A stretch of DNA of 64,000 nt from Vibrio diazotrophicus (GCF_038452265.1 NZ_CP151842.1:2418001-2482000); one strand, 5' to 3'. Counted from the first letter of the stretch, positions 36,545 to 45,817 are shown. Notes: generated by a model not told the origin, from the letters alone. A program made the numbers and translations.

Positions 36545-36856
36545 TTAAACTGGCATGTTCATCAGTTCTTTGTACGCTTCAACAAGCTTGTTGCGTACCT
36601 GAATAGTGGCTTCAAATGCCACGCTCGATTTGTTGCGGGCGATCATAACATCAGATAGAGAGACACCTTCATCGCCACGATCAAAGCGCATTTGAAGGTC
36701 GCTTGAGGTTTTCTGTAAACCATTTACGTTATTGATAGCGTTTGAAAGCATATCACCAAAATCAGCGCCAATTTTTTGTCCTGTTGGAGCTGGGCGTGAA
36801 TTAGTAGCTTCTACCATCATCGCCTGCATTTCGCTTTGTAAACCGTTTATATTCAT
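36545..36856 (-). CDS. fliE: Flagellar hook-basal body protein FliE
   Basis: Rod adaptor between the MS ring and the rod, 103 residues. The C-terminal conserved segment VSLSDVMIARNKSSVAFEATIQVRNKLVEAYKELMNM is typical. First gene of the large export/basal body operon, immediately downstream of a sigma54 promoter. Confidence 0.96.
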   Translation of the reverse strand: MNINGLQSEMQAMMVEATNSRPAPTGQKIGADFGDMLSNAINNVNGLQKTSSDLQMRFDRGDEGVSLSDVMIARNKSSVAFEATIQVRNKLVEAYKELMNMPV

Positions 36857-36909
36857 TACTACCTCAAAAGCCAGAACTTTGACTAAACTTCATCTCTGTT
36901 CAGTAATGC

Positions 36910-36925
36910 AGCAATTTATGTGCCA
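36910..36925 (-). promoter_or_regulatory. Sigma54 (RpoN) promoter of the fliE operon
   Basis: TGGCAC-ATAAA-TTGCT is a full match to the -24/-12 consensus TGGCAC-N5-TTGCW. It sits just past the flrC stop, about 55 bp upstream of the fliE ATG. In vibrios FlrC is the expected activator for such class III genes. Confidence 0.88.
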
Positions 36926-36943
36926 CTCTGAAATGCGGCGAAT

Positions 36944-38353
36944 TTAGCCCGGAATATCCATACCTGCATCACGCATTTTTGCTAGCTTGTAGCGTAATGT
37001 ACGCGGACTAATACCAAGTTTTTCCGCCATCTCTTTACGACGACCATTGCATTCAATCAAGGTCTCCATAATGATCGCGAATTCTTGATCACGTAGCTCA
37101 CCGCCTAAGCCTGCACTGCTGTTCGAAATCTTAGCCACGTCCACCTGAGCAACAGGTTTGATGTCTGGTGTTGCCACCGTTTCGCCACCTTCAACTAACT
37201 TCTGAAGGCTCGAAGCATCCTGCCAGTCTAAGCCTTCAAGTAAGATATGTTCTTGATCAATGTGTCCATTTTCACTCAGGATCAGAGCACGCTGTACCAC
37301 GTTATCTAACTCTCGCACGTTACCTGGCCAAGAATAGGCATGTAGCTTAGTCACTGCGGAAGTCGAAAGATTCGGTACAGGCATCCCCAACTTCTTACAG
37401 TTACGCTCCACTAAGTGGTTCGCCAGCGGTTCAATATCCGCTTTACGATCTTTCAGAGCTGGCCAAGAGATTGGGAAAACATTCAGACGGTAATACAAGT
37501 CTTCACGGAAGTTGCCTTCTTGCACGTATTGCTTCAAGTCACGGTTACTTGTGGCAAGCACACGAACATCGAGTTTGATGCTCTTACGGCTGCCTAAGCG
37601 TTCCACTTCACGCTCTTGAAGAACACGCAATAACTTAGCCTGAAGGTTTAAATCCATCTCACTGATTTCATCCAGCAAGATAGTACCGCCCTGAGCCTGT
37701 TCAAATTTACCCGGACACGCTTGTACTGCACCAGTAAACGCACCTTTCTCGTAACCGAATAAGGTGGCTTCCAACATATTGTCAGGAATCGCCGCGCAGT
37801 TGATGGCAATGAAAGGGCCATCTTTGCGTAATGAAGCATTGTGAATGTAACGGGACATCACTTCTTTACCGGAACCGCTAGGACCTAAAATCATCACGTT
37901 AGCGTCGGTTTTCGCCACTTTGTCAGCCAGAGCCAACAGTTTTAAGCTTTTCTCGTCAGCAACAACCGCATCACCATTATCGTCTGATTTTACAGGCGCA
38001 TATCGGCTTACCATGTTCAACAATACTTCCGGCGCAAATGGCTTAGCCATGTAGTCGATAGCACCATCTTTCATTGCAGAAACTGCATCTTCAATGTTGG
38101 CATAGGCTGTCATCAACAATACTGGCAAATTAGGCCAGTGCTGTTTGATGTTGCGTAGCAGAGCAAGGCCACCCATACCCCCCATTTGCACGTCCGAAAC
38201 CACAATATCCACAGAATTGTTTTTGAGTTTCACCAAAGCGTCTTCAGCACTGTCAGCTTCCAGCCATTCATAACCAGCCAGTGCTAAGGTGTCTACCAAG
38301 GCTTCGCGTAGGCCTTCATCATCTTCAACGATTAAGACTTTGCTTTGTGCCAT
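36944..38353 (-). CDS. flrC: Sigma54-dependent flagellar response regulator FlrC (FlaM)
   Basis: Activator of mid-class flagellar promoters, phosphorylated by FlrB. The receiver domain has VEDDEG and phosphorylatable Asp near 54 (SDVQM). The AAA+ domain has Walker A GPSGSGKE, GAFTGA loop and FLRN-like segments. A Fis-type HTH ends the protein. Three consecutive ATGs start the frame; the innermost at 38353 is best spaced from GGAG. It overlaps the end of flrB. A product of about 469 residues. Confidence 0.96.
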   Translation of the reverse strand: MAQSKVLIVEDDEGLREALVDTLALAGYEWLEADSAEDALVKLKNNSVDIVVSDVQMGGMGGLALLRNIKQHWPNLPVLLMTAYANIEDAVSAMKDGAIDYMAKPFAPEVLLNMVSRYAPVKSDDNGDAVVADEKSLKLLALADKVAKTDANVMILGPSGSGKEVMSRYIHNASLRKDGPFIAINCAAIPDNMLEATLFGYEKGAFTGAVQACPGKFEQAQGGTILLDEISEMDLNLQAKLLRVLQEREVERLGSRKSIKLDVRVLATSNRDLKQYVQEGNFREDLYYRLNVFPISWPALKDRKADIEPLANHLVERNCKKLGMPVPNLSTSAVTKLHAYSWPGNVRELDNVVQRALILSENGHIDQEHILLEGLDWQDASSLQKLVEGGETVATPDIKPVAQVDVAKISNSSAGLGGELRDQEFAIIMETLIECNGRRKEMAEKLGISPRTLRYKLAKMRDAGMDIPG

Positions 38354-38355
38354 CA

Positions 38356-39408
38356 TCATTCTCCAGTTTCTGTGTGTGTGGAATCAGTGTGATTCTGCAA
38401 GGGAATACAAACGGTAAAACACGCCCCGTCTCCCTCTTCAGAAATCAGTTCTAATCGTCCGTCGTGTGCACGACAAACCATCTGTACAACCGCAAGGCCT
38501 AAACCCGTTCCCTGCGAGCGAGTGGTAAAGAAAGGTTCCATAATCTTACTTTGCAACTCAGGAGGTACGCCGGGGCCGTTGTCTTGAACGGATATTTTTA
38601 GCTCTCCATTCACTGGTCGGAAGAACACATCTATTTGTGCTTCTTTGCCAGCGATCTGAATCGCATTCATCACTAAATTACTTAATGCCGAAGCAATAGC
38701 ATTCGCATTGCCCAGCAACATTGTCTCTTGCTCTTCCACTTCGAGACAAAAATCAATTTGGTTGTTTTTCAAAGCCGTCTCGACCATTGGAGAAAATTCC
38801 CCAACCAGATCAGCAATTGAAAATGGTTTTACTACTTTATTGTCACCGCCTTTGGCGAACAGCAACATATCATTGACTTGCTTTTCCAAATCATACAAAC
38901 GATCCATCAATTTACTTTGAAAGCGCTCACGGGTTGTCGTGGGTAAATTGGGTGCGCCCAGATTAGAAGCATAGAGCATGGCACTCGATAGCGGCGTTCT
39001 CACCTGATGAGCTAGCGACGCCACCATTCGCCCTAAAGATGATAATCGTTGTAAATCACTGACCCGAGCCTGCAATAAGCGGGTTTCTGTCAAATCAGTG
39101 ATCAAAATGAGCTGGCCTGTATTGGAAGCTGAAATTGCCAAGCGCACTTTACGGCCATTGCGCAGTGAGATTTCGTGACCGTCATCTTCGCGAGGAGCAA
39201 ACGCAATCTGAATAATCGCGTACCAGCGCTCACCCAAAAGAGGAACGTCCAGAATTCGCTGCGCTTCAGGGTTAGCCTCTCGCACAACCCCTTGAGTATC
39301 CAACAAAATCACGCCTGCTGGCATAACATCAAGAACCTGCTTATAGCGTTCTACTTGGTCTTCTAAAGAATCTAAATGTGAATGCTGCTCTTGCACTTGG
39401 TCTACCAT
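38356..39408 (-). CDS. flrB: Flagellar sensor histidine kinase FlrB (FlaL)
   Basis: Cytoplasmic kinase that phosphorylates FlrC. It has a PAS domain (about 20-110), then the H-box LAHQVRTPLSS with His134, N-box NLVMNAIQIAG, DNGPGVP and GTGLGLAVVQM. There is no membrane segment. The frame is open to a TTG at 39429, but ATG at 39408 fits the mapped sigma54 start and AAGG Shine-Dalgarno; this gives 350 residues. Confidence 0.95.
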   Translation of the reverse strand: MVDQVQEQHSHLDSLEDQVERYKQVLDVMPAGVILLDTQGVVREANPEAQRILDVPLLGERWYAIIQIAFAPREDDGHEISLRNGRKVRLAISASNTGQLILITDLTETRLLQARVSDLQRLSSLGRMVASLAHQVRTPLSSAMLYASNLGAPNLPTTTRERFQSKLMDRLYDLEKQVNDMLLFAKGGDNKVVKPFSIADLVGEFSPMVETALKNNQIDFCLEVEEQETMLLGNANAIASALSNLVMNAIQIAGKEAQIDVFFRPVNGELKISVQDNGPGVPPELQSKIMEPFFTTRSQGTGLGLAVVQMVCRAHDGRLELISEEGDGACFTVCIPLQNHTDSTHTETGE

Positions 39409-39433
39409 CGTCGAGAATCTGCCTTCCAATACA

Positions 39434-39472
39434 ACAATAGCCTGTCACGCAAAATGCATGCCAGGCTATTGT
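39434..39472 (-). terminator. Hairpin between flrA and flrB
   Basis: Perfect 11-bp arms ACAATAGCCTG / CAGGCTATTGT around a 17-nt loop, about 60 nt past the flrA stop. The T tract downstream is weak. The sigma54 promoter of flrBC lies within the loop and distal arm. Confidence 0.6.
39448..39463 (-). promoter_or_regulatory. Sigma54 promoter of flrBC
   Basis: TGGCAT-GCATT-TTGC has GG and GC exactly 10 bases apart, matching the -24/-12 consensus except for the terminal base. Expected start is about 30 nt before the flrB ATG at 39408. FlrA is the known activator of flrBC in V. cholerae. Confidence 0.82.
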
Positions 39473-39532
39473 ATTTATATTTCAACAACTTATCTTAATG
39501 ACAATAAATTGACTCGCTCGAAATATGGCTTT

Positions 39533-40996
39533 TTAGCGCTGCATATTGTACTTACGCATCTTCTCAACCAAGGTAGTTCGACGCATTCCAAGCATATCTG
39601 CAGCACGAGCAACAACACCGCCTTGGGCTTCTAAAGCTTGGTTGATCAGGCTCACTTCTAAATCAGCCAGAAGTTCCTTGAGGTTTACACCTTCTGGTGG
39701 TAGTGCTTGTGGCACATCAACATCATTGAAATTGTCAGAGGCATCTAAGCTGAAGTTTTCTGAGAAAATGCTGTCCAGAGCATCACGCTCTTGCTCTTCT
39801 ACTGAACTGAATCGGCTAGGCTCAGGTTGAAACTCAGGGATATCACTGTAACGATACTTAGTAGGTAGATGGTTCACATCGACCAGACTGTTTGGATACA
39901 AGATAACCATACGCTCAACTAGGTTTGCAAGCTCACGAACATTACCCGGCCAATCATGCTCCATCAGAGAGTTAATCGCTCTTGGTGTGTAACAGATAGG
40001 CTGAGCACCTTCTGCTTCCATACGTGTCATCAGTTCACGCAGTAGTAGAGGAATATCTTCTTTACGCTCTTTTAGCGAAGGCATTTCGATTGGGAAGACA
40101 TTGAGGCGATAGTACAGATCTTCGCGGAAGCGCTGGTCTTCTATCATGCTATCTAAATTACGGTGTGTTGCAGCGATAATTCGCACATTGGCTTTAATCG
40201 TGGTGTTGCCGCCAACCCTTTCAAAGCAACGCTCCTGCAATACACGCAGCAATTTTACCTGCATGGTCATCGGCATATCGCCGATTTCGTCTAAGAATAG
40301 TGTGCCGCCTTCAGCCAGTTCAAAACGCCCTTTCCGAGCGGTAATTGCTCCAGTAAATGCGCCTTTTTCATGGCCAAACAGTTCACTCTCCAATAAATCC
40401 GCAGGAATTGCACCACAGTTAATTGGCACAAACGGACCGCCACGACGCGGTGAATGGTAGTGAATATTTCTTGCGACAACCTCTTTACCTGTACCAGATT
40501 CACCTAAAATCAATACGTTAGCTTCTGTTCCAGAAACTTGTTCAATTAAATGGCGAACCTCTTGGATACCGTTGCTCTGGCCGACCAAACTGCGAAATAG
40601 AGTGTTCTTGCGGTCAGACGCGACAACGTTAATGCCCTGACGACCTAAAAATGCTTTGCAGTGGCGGAGTGCTTCGCTCAGTTGCTGATAGTTGAGAGGA
40701 AACTCCAACTCACCAACAAATTGAGGAAACTCTTCCAAAGAGTACGGCTGCTTATCAGCCATTAAAAGAGGTATGTGATTTGCACTTGCAAGTGATGAGG
40801 CTAATGATTCTGATAGTTTATGATCTTTCAACGATCCAAGAATGCACCCTGTCCACGTTGCCGACCAATTGACTTGATCAGCCAGCGAAGACTCAACTAC
40901 CTCACACTGCTCTCCTACAAATTCTAATATGATACTGAGATTAAGACGAATAGACGGATCGTCTTCAATCACAAGCAATTTTGCTAAACCTTGCAT
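39533..40996 (-). CDS. flrA: Flagellar master regulator FlrA (FlaK), sigma54-dependent activator
   Basis: Top of the polar flagellar hierarchy; orthologous to FleQ. An N-terminal receiver-like domain (about 1-120) lacks a classical phosphorylation pocket arrangement. The AAA+ domain has Walker A GESGTGKE at 165-172, GAFTGA at 212-217 and FLDEIGDM. A C-terminal Fis HTH with VVARAADMLGMRRTTLVEKM ends the protein. It is 487 residues. It has its own transcription unit bounded by terminators at 41122-41150 and 39434-39472. Confidence 0.97.
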   Translation of the reverse strand: MQGLAKLLVIEDDPSIRLNLSIILEFVGEQCEVVESSLADQVNWSATWTGCILGSLKDHKLSESLASSLASANHIPLLMADKQPYSLEEFPQFVGELEFPLNYQQLSEALRHCKAFLGRQGINVVASDRKNTLFRSLVGQSNGIQEVRHLIEQVSGTEANVLILGESGTGKEVVARNIHYHSPRRGGPFVPINCGAIPADLLESELFGHEKGAFTGAITARKGRFELAEGGTLFLDEIGDMPMTMQVKLLRVLQERCFERVGGNTTIKANVRIIAATHRNLDSMIEDQRFREDLYYRLNVFPIEMPSLKERKEDIPLLLRELMTRMEAEGAQPICYTPRAINSLMEHDWPGNVRELANLVERMVILYPNSLVDVNHLPTKYRYSDIPEFQPEPSRFSSVEEQERDALDSIFSENFSLDASDNFNDVDVPQALPPEGVNLKELLADLEVSLINQALEAQGGVVARAADMLGMRRTTLVEKMRKYNMQR

Positions 40997-41121
40997 AGGT
41001 GAGAATATTTGCCTTCAATCTGGAAAGTTGGATGTATTTACACAATAAGAATCGTATTCGGCTGAATTAGTCTTTTAAGTAGTGCTAAATATACGATAGT
41101 CAATCTGTGAAAATCAGCAAC

Positions 41122-41150
41122 AAAAAAAGCCATTAGGCTATCTAATGGCT
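41122..41150 (-). terminator. Terminator after the flaG-fliD-flaI-fliS unit
   Basis: AGCCATTAG-ATAGC-CTAATGGCT hairpin followed by TTTTTTG in the minus direction, about 80 nt beyond the fliS stop and upstream of flrA. Confidence 0.88.
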
Positions 41151-41228
41151 TCTATTCTATGTGATAAAAAAAATAAGGCAACCAAGCAATTAGCAGGTGT
41201 GAGCTCTGTTAAAACTTTCAGAGATAAC

Positions 41229-41639
41229 TTACAAACCTACTTCATTTGAAGTCAGATTGTGGTATTCAGCAGGAATTTGATCCCATGCTGATTTAATTTC
41301 ACGAATAATATCGATCACATCATCCACTATCTGCGGATCGTTCTGATGGTTAGCCGCTGCAATTTGCGTGATCATAAATTCGTATAGCTGATCTAGGTTT
41401 TGTGCGATTTCACCGCCATCATCCATAGATAAACAGCTACGTAAGCTGATTATGATGTCCAAAGCTTTACCAAAGCGCTCGCCTTTAACTGGGATGTTGC
41501 CCTGTAGCATCGCTGCCTTGCCTTGGATCAAACGTTCAATCGCGCCAGCCATTAACATCTGTACAATCTTATGCGGTGAGGCCGCACTTAGCTGGCTATC
41601 CACTGATACTTTTTTGTACGCCTGCAAAGAACCACGCAT
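41229..41639 (-). CDS. fliS: Flagellin export chaperone FliS (FlaJ)
   Basis: 136-residue helical-bundle chaperone that binds the flagellin C-terminus. YKKVSVDSQLSAASPHKIVQMLMAGAIERL is the family signature at the N-terminus. Last gene of the flaG-fliD-flaI-fliS set and followed by a strong terminator. Confidence 0.95.
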   Translation of the reverse strand: MRGSLQAYKKVSVDSQLSAASPHKIVQMLMAGAIERLIQGKAAMLQGNIPVKGERFGKALDIIISLRSCLSMDDGGEIAQNLDQLYEFMITQIAAANHQNDPQIVDDVIDIIREIKSAWDQIPAEYHNLTSNEVGL

Positions 41640-41650
41640 AGTCTTCCTCT

Positions 41651-41959
41651 TTATAAAAACTTTTTGTATTGCTGAACCGATTTATTACCGTGACGGAATT
41701 TTTGTAAATCTTTACCGATTAACAGAGTTTTTGACTGCATCAGTTCAACAAGTAGTTGTGTATCTCGAACAGCATCTCGCCAACATTGGGATTTGCCTAG
41801 CGCCGGATTTTCTGACACTTCAGTCAGTAATCCCTGCAATAACTGTTCCCTTATATCGACAAGTTGAATAATTTCTTCAACATTTATATCGTCATGAGCC
41901 AATAAATCTTTAATTTGATTATCGACATCACCCAACTCTTTCAGCTGTTCATCCATCAT
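41651..41959 (-). CDS. flaI: FliT-like flagellar protein FlaI
   Basis: 102-residue helical protein sitting between fliD and fliS, the position of flaI in vibrios and fliT in enterobacteria. It is heptad-like and has no recognisable catalytic residue. FliT is the FliD chaperone; that role for FlaI is inference. Only one base separates its start from the fliD stop. Confidence 0.85.
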   Translation of the reverse strand: MMDEQLKELGDVDNQIKDLLAHDDINVEEIIQLVDIREQLLQGLLTEVSENPALGKSQCWRDAVRDTQLLVELMQSKTLLIGKDLQKFRHGNKSVQQYKKFL

Positions 41960-41960
41960 A

Positions 41961-43949
41961 TTAGCCTAGCGCGTTCATCATACCGGCTAACTGAGACTGC
42001 ATTTTGCCAGTGGCATCCTGCATGGCCGAGAATTTGTCGAAAGTCCGTTTTTCCAAGCTATCCATTCTACGGTCAAGCGCTGCCTGATCGTCATTTAAAC
42101 GGTAATTACGCTCTGTGAGTGTCTTTTCACGATTGCGAATAACGCCTGTCACACCGGTCATACCTTGAATGGCATCTTCAACTTTTTTCGCAAAGCCCTG
42201 ATTACCACCAAAAAAGTCGCCCAGCTTGGTGAAATTGTTATTTAATTGACGATCGAGCATATCATAGTTGATCTCCATCGTCCCTTGGCGCGTAGTCGTG
42301 ATACCAAATTCAGTTAAGCTTTGCAGCGTTTCAGGGGCTTGTTCTATTTTACTAGAGAATACCGATTTCAGACGGGAATCAGCACTGCGAACCACACTAT
42401 CACCCGCTAGAGGCCCCGCTTGTCCAGTACGAGGGTCGACACCTGATAGTTCTTTTGTTACCTGATAGAACTGGTTATACGCATTGACAAACTGCTCAAT
42501 GTCTTGGCGTACGCTGTTACGATCGTATTCGATGTCAATTTCAGCGGGTTGTTGATTGCGGTCAGTTTTGCCTTTTAGGGTCAAATCCACACCTTCAATC
42601 GCGTTCTCAATTACGTTGTTTTTACTAGAAAGCTTCGCAACGCCGTCTAGCACAACTAAAGAGTCTTGCGCGGCCTGAACTTCTGTCATACCGGTGTAAG
42701 CATCAAAAGAGGCTTGTGCCGCTTTAAGTTGCTCGTTAACCGACTCAACTTTTTCAAGCAGTTCACGTTCTTCTGGTGTCAGTTTTGCACGCGCAATCGC
42801 TTTGGCTTCTTCAGGCGTCATATTACCGTTTTGTACGGCAGCACGGATATCTGCTTTCTCTTGCGCTAATTGACGTTCAAGTTTTTCCTGCGCTTCTTTT
42901 GGCGTCACGTAAGAATCGACTAAGGTTCCTGAAGCGGTATTTGTCCAGCCCGGAACATCTTTTGATTTATCTATCGCTTTATCATCAAGCTCAGGTTCTG
43001 GCTCATAATAAGAATCCAGCAAAGTACCCGAAGCTGTTTCAGTCCAACCTGGAATACGTTCTTCAGGTTTTAAGTACTTATTAACGTCCGTTCCAGCTTT
43101 GGCTGCCGCTTTAACGGCCGAGTCAGACAACTCTGCACCATCAGCATCAACGCCATTATTGTCTTTTGCTACTTTCTGAACTTGAGCGGCAACCGATTCG
43201 TCAATTTCTCTGGCGGCATTACCGATTTTTTCTGCCACTTTAGCGGCAATCTTTTGCTGCTCTGGTGTCAAAGGGGCAATCAGTTGCTGCGCTGAAGCTC
43301 GCGCTTTTTCAAGATCTTTAACGCGGTCTTCTAACGTTTTGTATTCAAGAGACTTGAGAGGATCACCCGCTTGCGCTTGCGCCGAGATAGTCACTCGGTT
43401 TTCTTCACCGGAAATATTCGAGGCGACAATTAAACGAGGTCCGTCAACGTCGTTGATTACCGAAGCTCGTACACCGGGGTTACTCTTTTCACCGTTGATG
43501 CTACGAACAATATCGATAAGTTTAGATTGGGGTTTTACTTCTATGTTGAAGCTTTTCTTGCCAAGTGAAATTTGCAGCTTACCAGGACCAAACTTTGCGT
43601 CTTGAGGAAGTACATCAGACGCAATTTTATGGCTCTGCGCAAGCTGCAACACATCTACTGAGTATTTACCAGCGATGGCATCAGTGGTTGCTGTCGCGAC
43701 GACGGAGTTATCATCAGAAGTGTCCACAGAACGAACTGCGAACGCCTTTTCCTGACGAAAATTCGCCATCAGATTTTTCATCGTATCCAGCGACTCTCTG
43801 AGCCGGCCATAGGCACTAATACTGGTATCAATACCAACGCGCTCATTGTCAATTCGTTGCTGTTTGGGAACACGCTCCGAATTAACAATTTTGCTGACCA
43901 TTGAATTTATATCAAAGCCAGTGTTCATCCCCATTGGGCCTAAACTCAT
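41961..43949 (-). CDS. fliD: Flagellar filament capping protein FliD (FlaH)
   Basis: Forms the distal cap under which flagellin polymerises. N-terminal and C-terminal coiled coils flank a variable central part. At 662 residues it is well over the 468 of E. coli FliD. The extra central region (about 190-440) is charged and helical. It contains a duplicated 15-residue segment, PGWTETASGTLLDSY and PGWTNTASGTLVDSY, starting at residues 300 and 333. Cotranscribed with flaG and flaI. Confidence 0.95.
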   Translation of the reverse strand: MSLGPMGMNTGFDINSMVSKIVNSERVPKQQRIDNERVGIDTSISAYGRLRESLDTMKNLMANFRQEKAFAVRSVDTSDDNSVVATATTDAIAGKYSVDVLQLAQSHKIASDVLPQDAKFGPGKLQISLGKKSFNIEVKPQSKLIDIVRSINGEKSNPGVRASVINDVDGPRLIVASNISGEENRVTISAQAQAGDPLKSLEYKTLEDRVKDLEKARASAQQLIAPLTPEQQKIAAKVAEKIGNAAREIDESVAAQVQKVAKDNNGVDADGAELSDSAVKAAAKAGTDVNKYLKPEERIPGWTETASGTLLDSYYEPEPELDDKAIDKSKDVPGWTNTASGTLVDSYVTPKEAQEKLERQLAQEKADIRAAVQNGNMTPEEAKAIARAKLTPEERELLEKVESVNEQLKAAQASFDAYTGMTEVQAAQDSLVVLDGVAKLSSKNNVIENAIEGVDLTLKGKTDRNQQPAEIDIEYDRNSVRQDIEQFVNAYNQFYQVTKELSGVDPRTGQAGPLAGDSVVRSADSRLKSVFSSKIEQAPETLQSLTEFGITTTRQGTMEINYDMLDRQLNNNFTKLGDFFGGNQGFAKKVEDAIQGMTGVTGVIRNREKTLTERNYRLNDDQAALDRRMDSLEKRTFDKFSAMQDATGKMQSQLAGMMNALG
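42909..43052 (-). repeat. Duplicated segment in FliD
   Basis: The codons for PGWT(E/N)TASGTL(L/V)DSY occur twice, at 43052-43008 and 42953-42909, with a period of 99 nt. The two copies differ at several synonymous positions and two amino acids, suggesting an old duplication. Confidence 0.85.
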
Positions 43950-43970
43950 TCAACCACCTCAAAAATATAT

Positions 43971-44432
43971 TTACACCTTAGCCGACAATAAGCCCGATTT
44001 ATGGTCCTGTTGTCGGGAAAGACGTCGTAATACTTCAAGCATTTCTTCTTCAGGAATTTGGCGGATAATGTCACCCGTTGATGCTTCATATACCGTTACT
44101 ACGTCCCGACCGGATTCCTCATCAATTCTGAAAGATAACCCTTTGTTGATAGATTTAACGAAATCGCTAACTTGTTCTACCATTCTAGCTCGTCGTTCTT
44201 CATTCAGCTTCTCACGTTCACGAGAACGTTCAATTGCTGCGTCGACCGACTCTTGCTTAGTCTTCTCCAGTTGTTGTGAGATGTGCTCATAAATCTTATT
44301 TGAGCGCTCTACCGGTCGTTCCTCCCTTTTCGCAGTAGAAATGTTACTTACGTTTTCATTTTCTGAAGCAAATTTGATGCCACTTTGTGAGCCGAAAGGC
44401 TGGACGTTCGATGTGTGTAATGGTACTTCCAT
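43971..44432 (-). CDS. flaG: Flagellar protein FlaG
   Basis: 153-residue FlaG family protein. The C-terminal FlaG domain reads LSFRIDEESGRDVVTVYEASTGDIIRQIPEEEMLEVLRRL. A charged coiled-coil-like middle (RSREREKLNEERRARM) precedes it. FlaG influences filament length in other bacteria. It sits between flaA and fliD, with 21 nt to fliD. Confidence 0.93.
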   Translation of the reverse strand: MEVPLHTSNVQPFGSQSGIKFASENENVSNISTAKREERPVERSNKIYEHISQQLEKTKQESVDAAIERSREREKLNEERRARMVEQVSDFVKSINKGLSFRIDEESGRDVVTVYEASTGDIIRQIPEEEMLEVLRRLSRQQDHKSGLLSAKV

Positions 44433-44505
44433 AACAATCTCCCTTCCACCTTAGAGGTAACTTTCTCCAACTGTGCTACCTATAAAGCTCAGTTAGCTTT
44501 ATCAG

Positions 44506-45636
44506 TTAACCCAATAAGCTAAGAGCCGCAGATGGTGACTGCTTCGCTTGAGCCAACACAGACGTACTCGCTTGTTGCAGAATTTGCGACTTCGTCATTG
44601 CAGTGGTTTCGCGAGCGTAATCCGTATCTTTAATACGGCTACGAGATGCATTCACGTTCTCATTGATGTTCTCTAGGTTGCTGATGGCATGACCAAAACG
44701 GTTTTGGAATGCACCTAGTGAAGCACGTTGGCTATCTACAGCTTTAAGAGCACCGTCGATCACCGCAATCGCTTCTTGAGAACCACCCACTGTTGATACG
44801 TCAATATCTTTTACAGTCAGATCTTCACCTTGGCCAAAGCCAATTTCAGCACCAAGATCACCACCGATAGTGACATCACCTTGCACTTTTTGAGTTGCGG
44901 CGAAAAGTTGTAGCTTACCACCTTCGCCAACTGACGCTTTAATGTCGTCGTTTTGGCCGTTGATGTAAGTAGCAACTTCTTCCAAGTCATCACCTGCTTT
45001 TGCAGAAATGGTGACTTCACGAGCTTCACCTTGTTTGTCGGTGTAGTTCAGTGTTAGATCTTTCGCTTCGCCGACTTTCCAATCCGATCCTTTACCTTCT
45101 TGGGCGCGGTAAGCTTTACCACCCATATCAGTGGTATCTGAGCGCATGTTGCTCATAGATAAAGCAACAGCTTCACCTGAGTCAGCACCGATTTGGAAAG
45201 ATTTGCTGCCGAAAGAACCATTCAGTAGTTTGTTGCCACCAAACGATGTGGTTTCCGCAATACGGTTCAATTCGTCATTAAGTGCAGACACTTCTTCTTG
45301 AATCGCTAAACGCTCAGAACGTGAGTTCGAACCGTTAGAAGATTGCAATGAAAGGTCACGCATACGTTGAAGGATGTTGGTAGTTTCATTCATTGCACCT
45401 TCAGCTGTTTGTGCAATAGAGATACCATCGTTCGCATTTCTTACCGCCATGTCTAAGCCACGGCTTTGAGAAGTTAAACGGTTTGAAATTTGTAGACCTG
45501 CTGCATCATCTTTCGCGCTGTTGATTCGGTAACCCGAAGACAAACGCTCCATAGATTTTTGCGTGCCGTCCGCTGCATTGTTCAAATACCGCTGAGCAGT
45601 CATCCCCGCGACATTCGTGTTCACACTTATTGCCAT
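44506..45636 (-). CDS. flaA: Polar flagellin FlaA
   Basis: Filament subunit, 376 residues, with the conserved flagellin N-terminus (NTNVAGMTAQRYLNNA.. ) and C-terminus (TKSQILQQASTSVLAQAKQ). The D2/D3 centre is short, about 190 residues. The letter is assigned from position next to flaG, as in V. parahaemolyticus, and not from allele comparison. It has its own sigma28 promoter at 45717-45743. Confidence 0.93.
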   Translation of the reverse strand: MAISVNTNVAGMTAQRYLNNAADGTQKSMERLSSGYRINSAKDDAAGLQISNRLTSQSRGLDMAVRNANDGISIAQTAEGAMNETTNILQRMRDLSLQSSNGSNSRSERLAIQEEVSALNDELNRIAETTSFGGNKLLNGSFGSKSFQIGADSGEAVALSMSNMRSDTTDMGGKAYRAQEGKGSDWKVGEAKDLTLNYTDKQGEAREVTISAKAGDDLEEVATYINGQNDDIKASVGEGGKLQLFAATQKVQGDVTIGGDLGAEIGFGQGEDLTVKDIDVSTVGGSQEAIAVIDGALKAVDSQRASLGAFQNRFGHAISNLENINENVNASRSRIKDTDYARETTAMTKSQILQQASTSVLAQAKQSPSAALSLLG

Positions 45637-45716
45637 ATTGATCTCCTTAGGCAGATTGTTGACGTGCCTTCGAGTCTCTCACCTCTCTCCGGCACACCTC
45701 ATTTCTCTCGTATTCT

Positions 45717-45743
45717 GTAACGGCGAAGAATTAACAACCTTTA
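45717..45743 (-). promoter_or_regulatory. Sigma28 promoter of flaA
   Basis: TAAAG-N14-GCCGTTAC matches the sigma28 (FliA) consensus TAAAGTTT-N11-GCCGATAA. Leader to the ATG is about 75 nt. Confidence 0.8.
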
Positions 45744-45817
45744 GAGAAAAAATATTACTTTTTCGCAAAATAATTGAACATTTGGAGAATTAATAAGCAA
45801 ATCAAGATATTAATCGC

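Noticed and set aside
44482..44502. ATAAAGCT / AGCTTTAT inverted repeat between flaA and flaG as terminator
   Set aside because: AT-rich stem without a T tract; flaA to flaG read-through is as likely, so it was not called.
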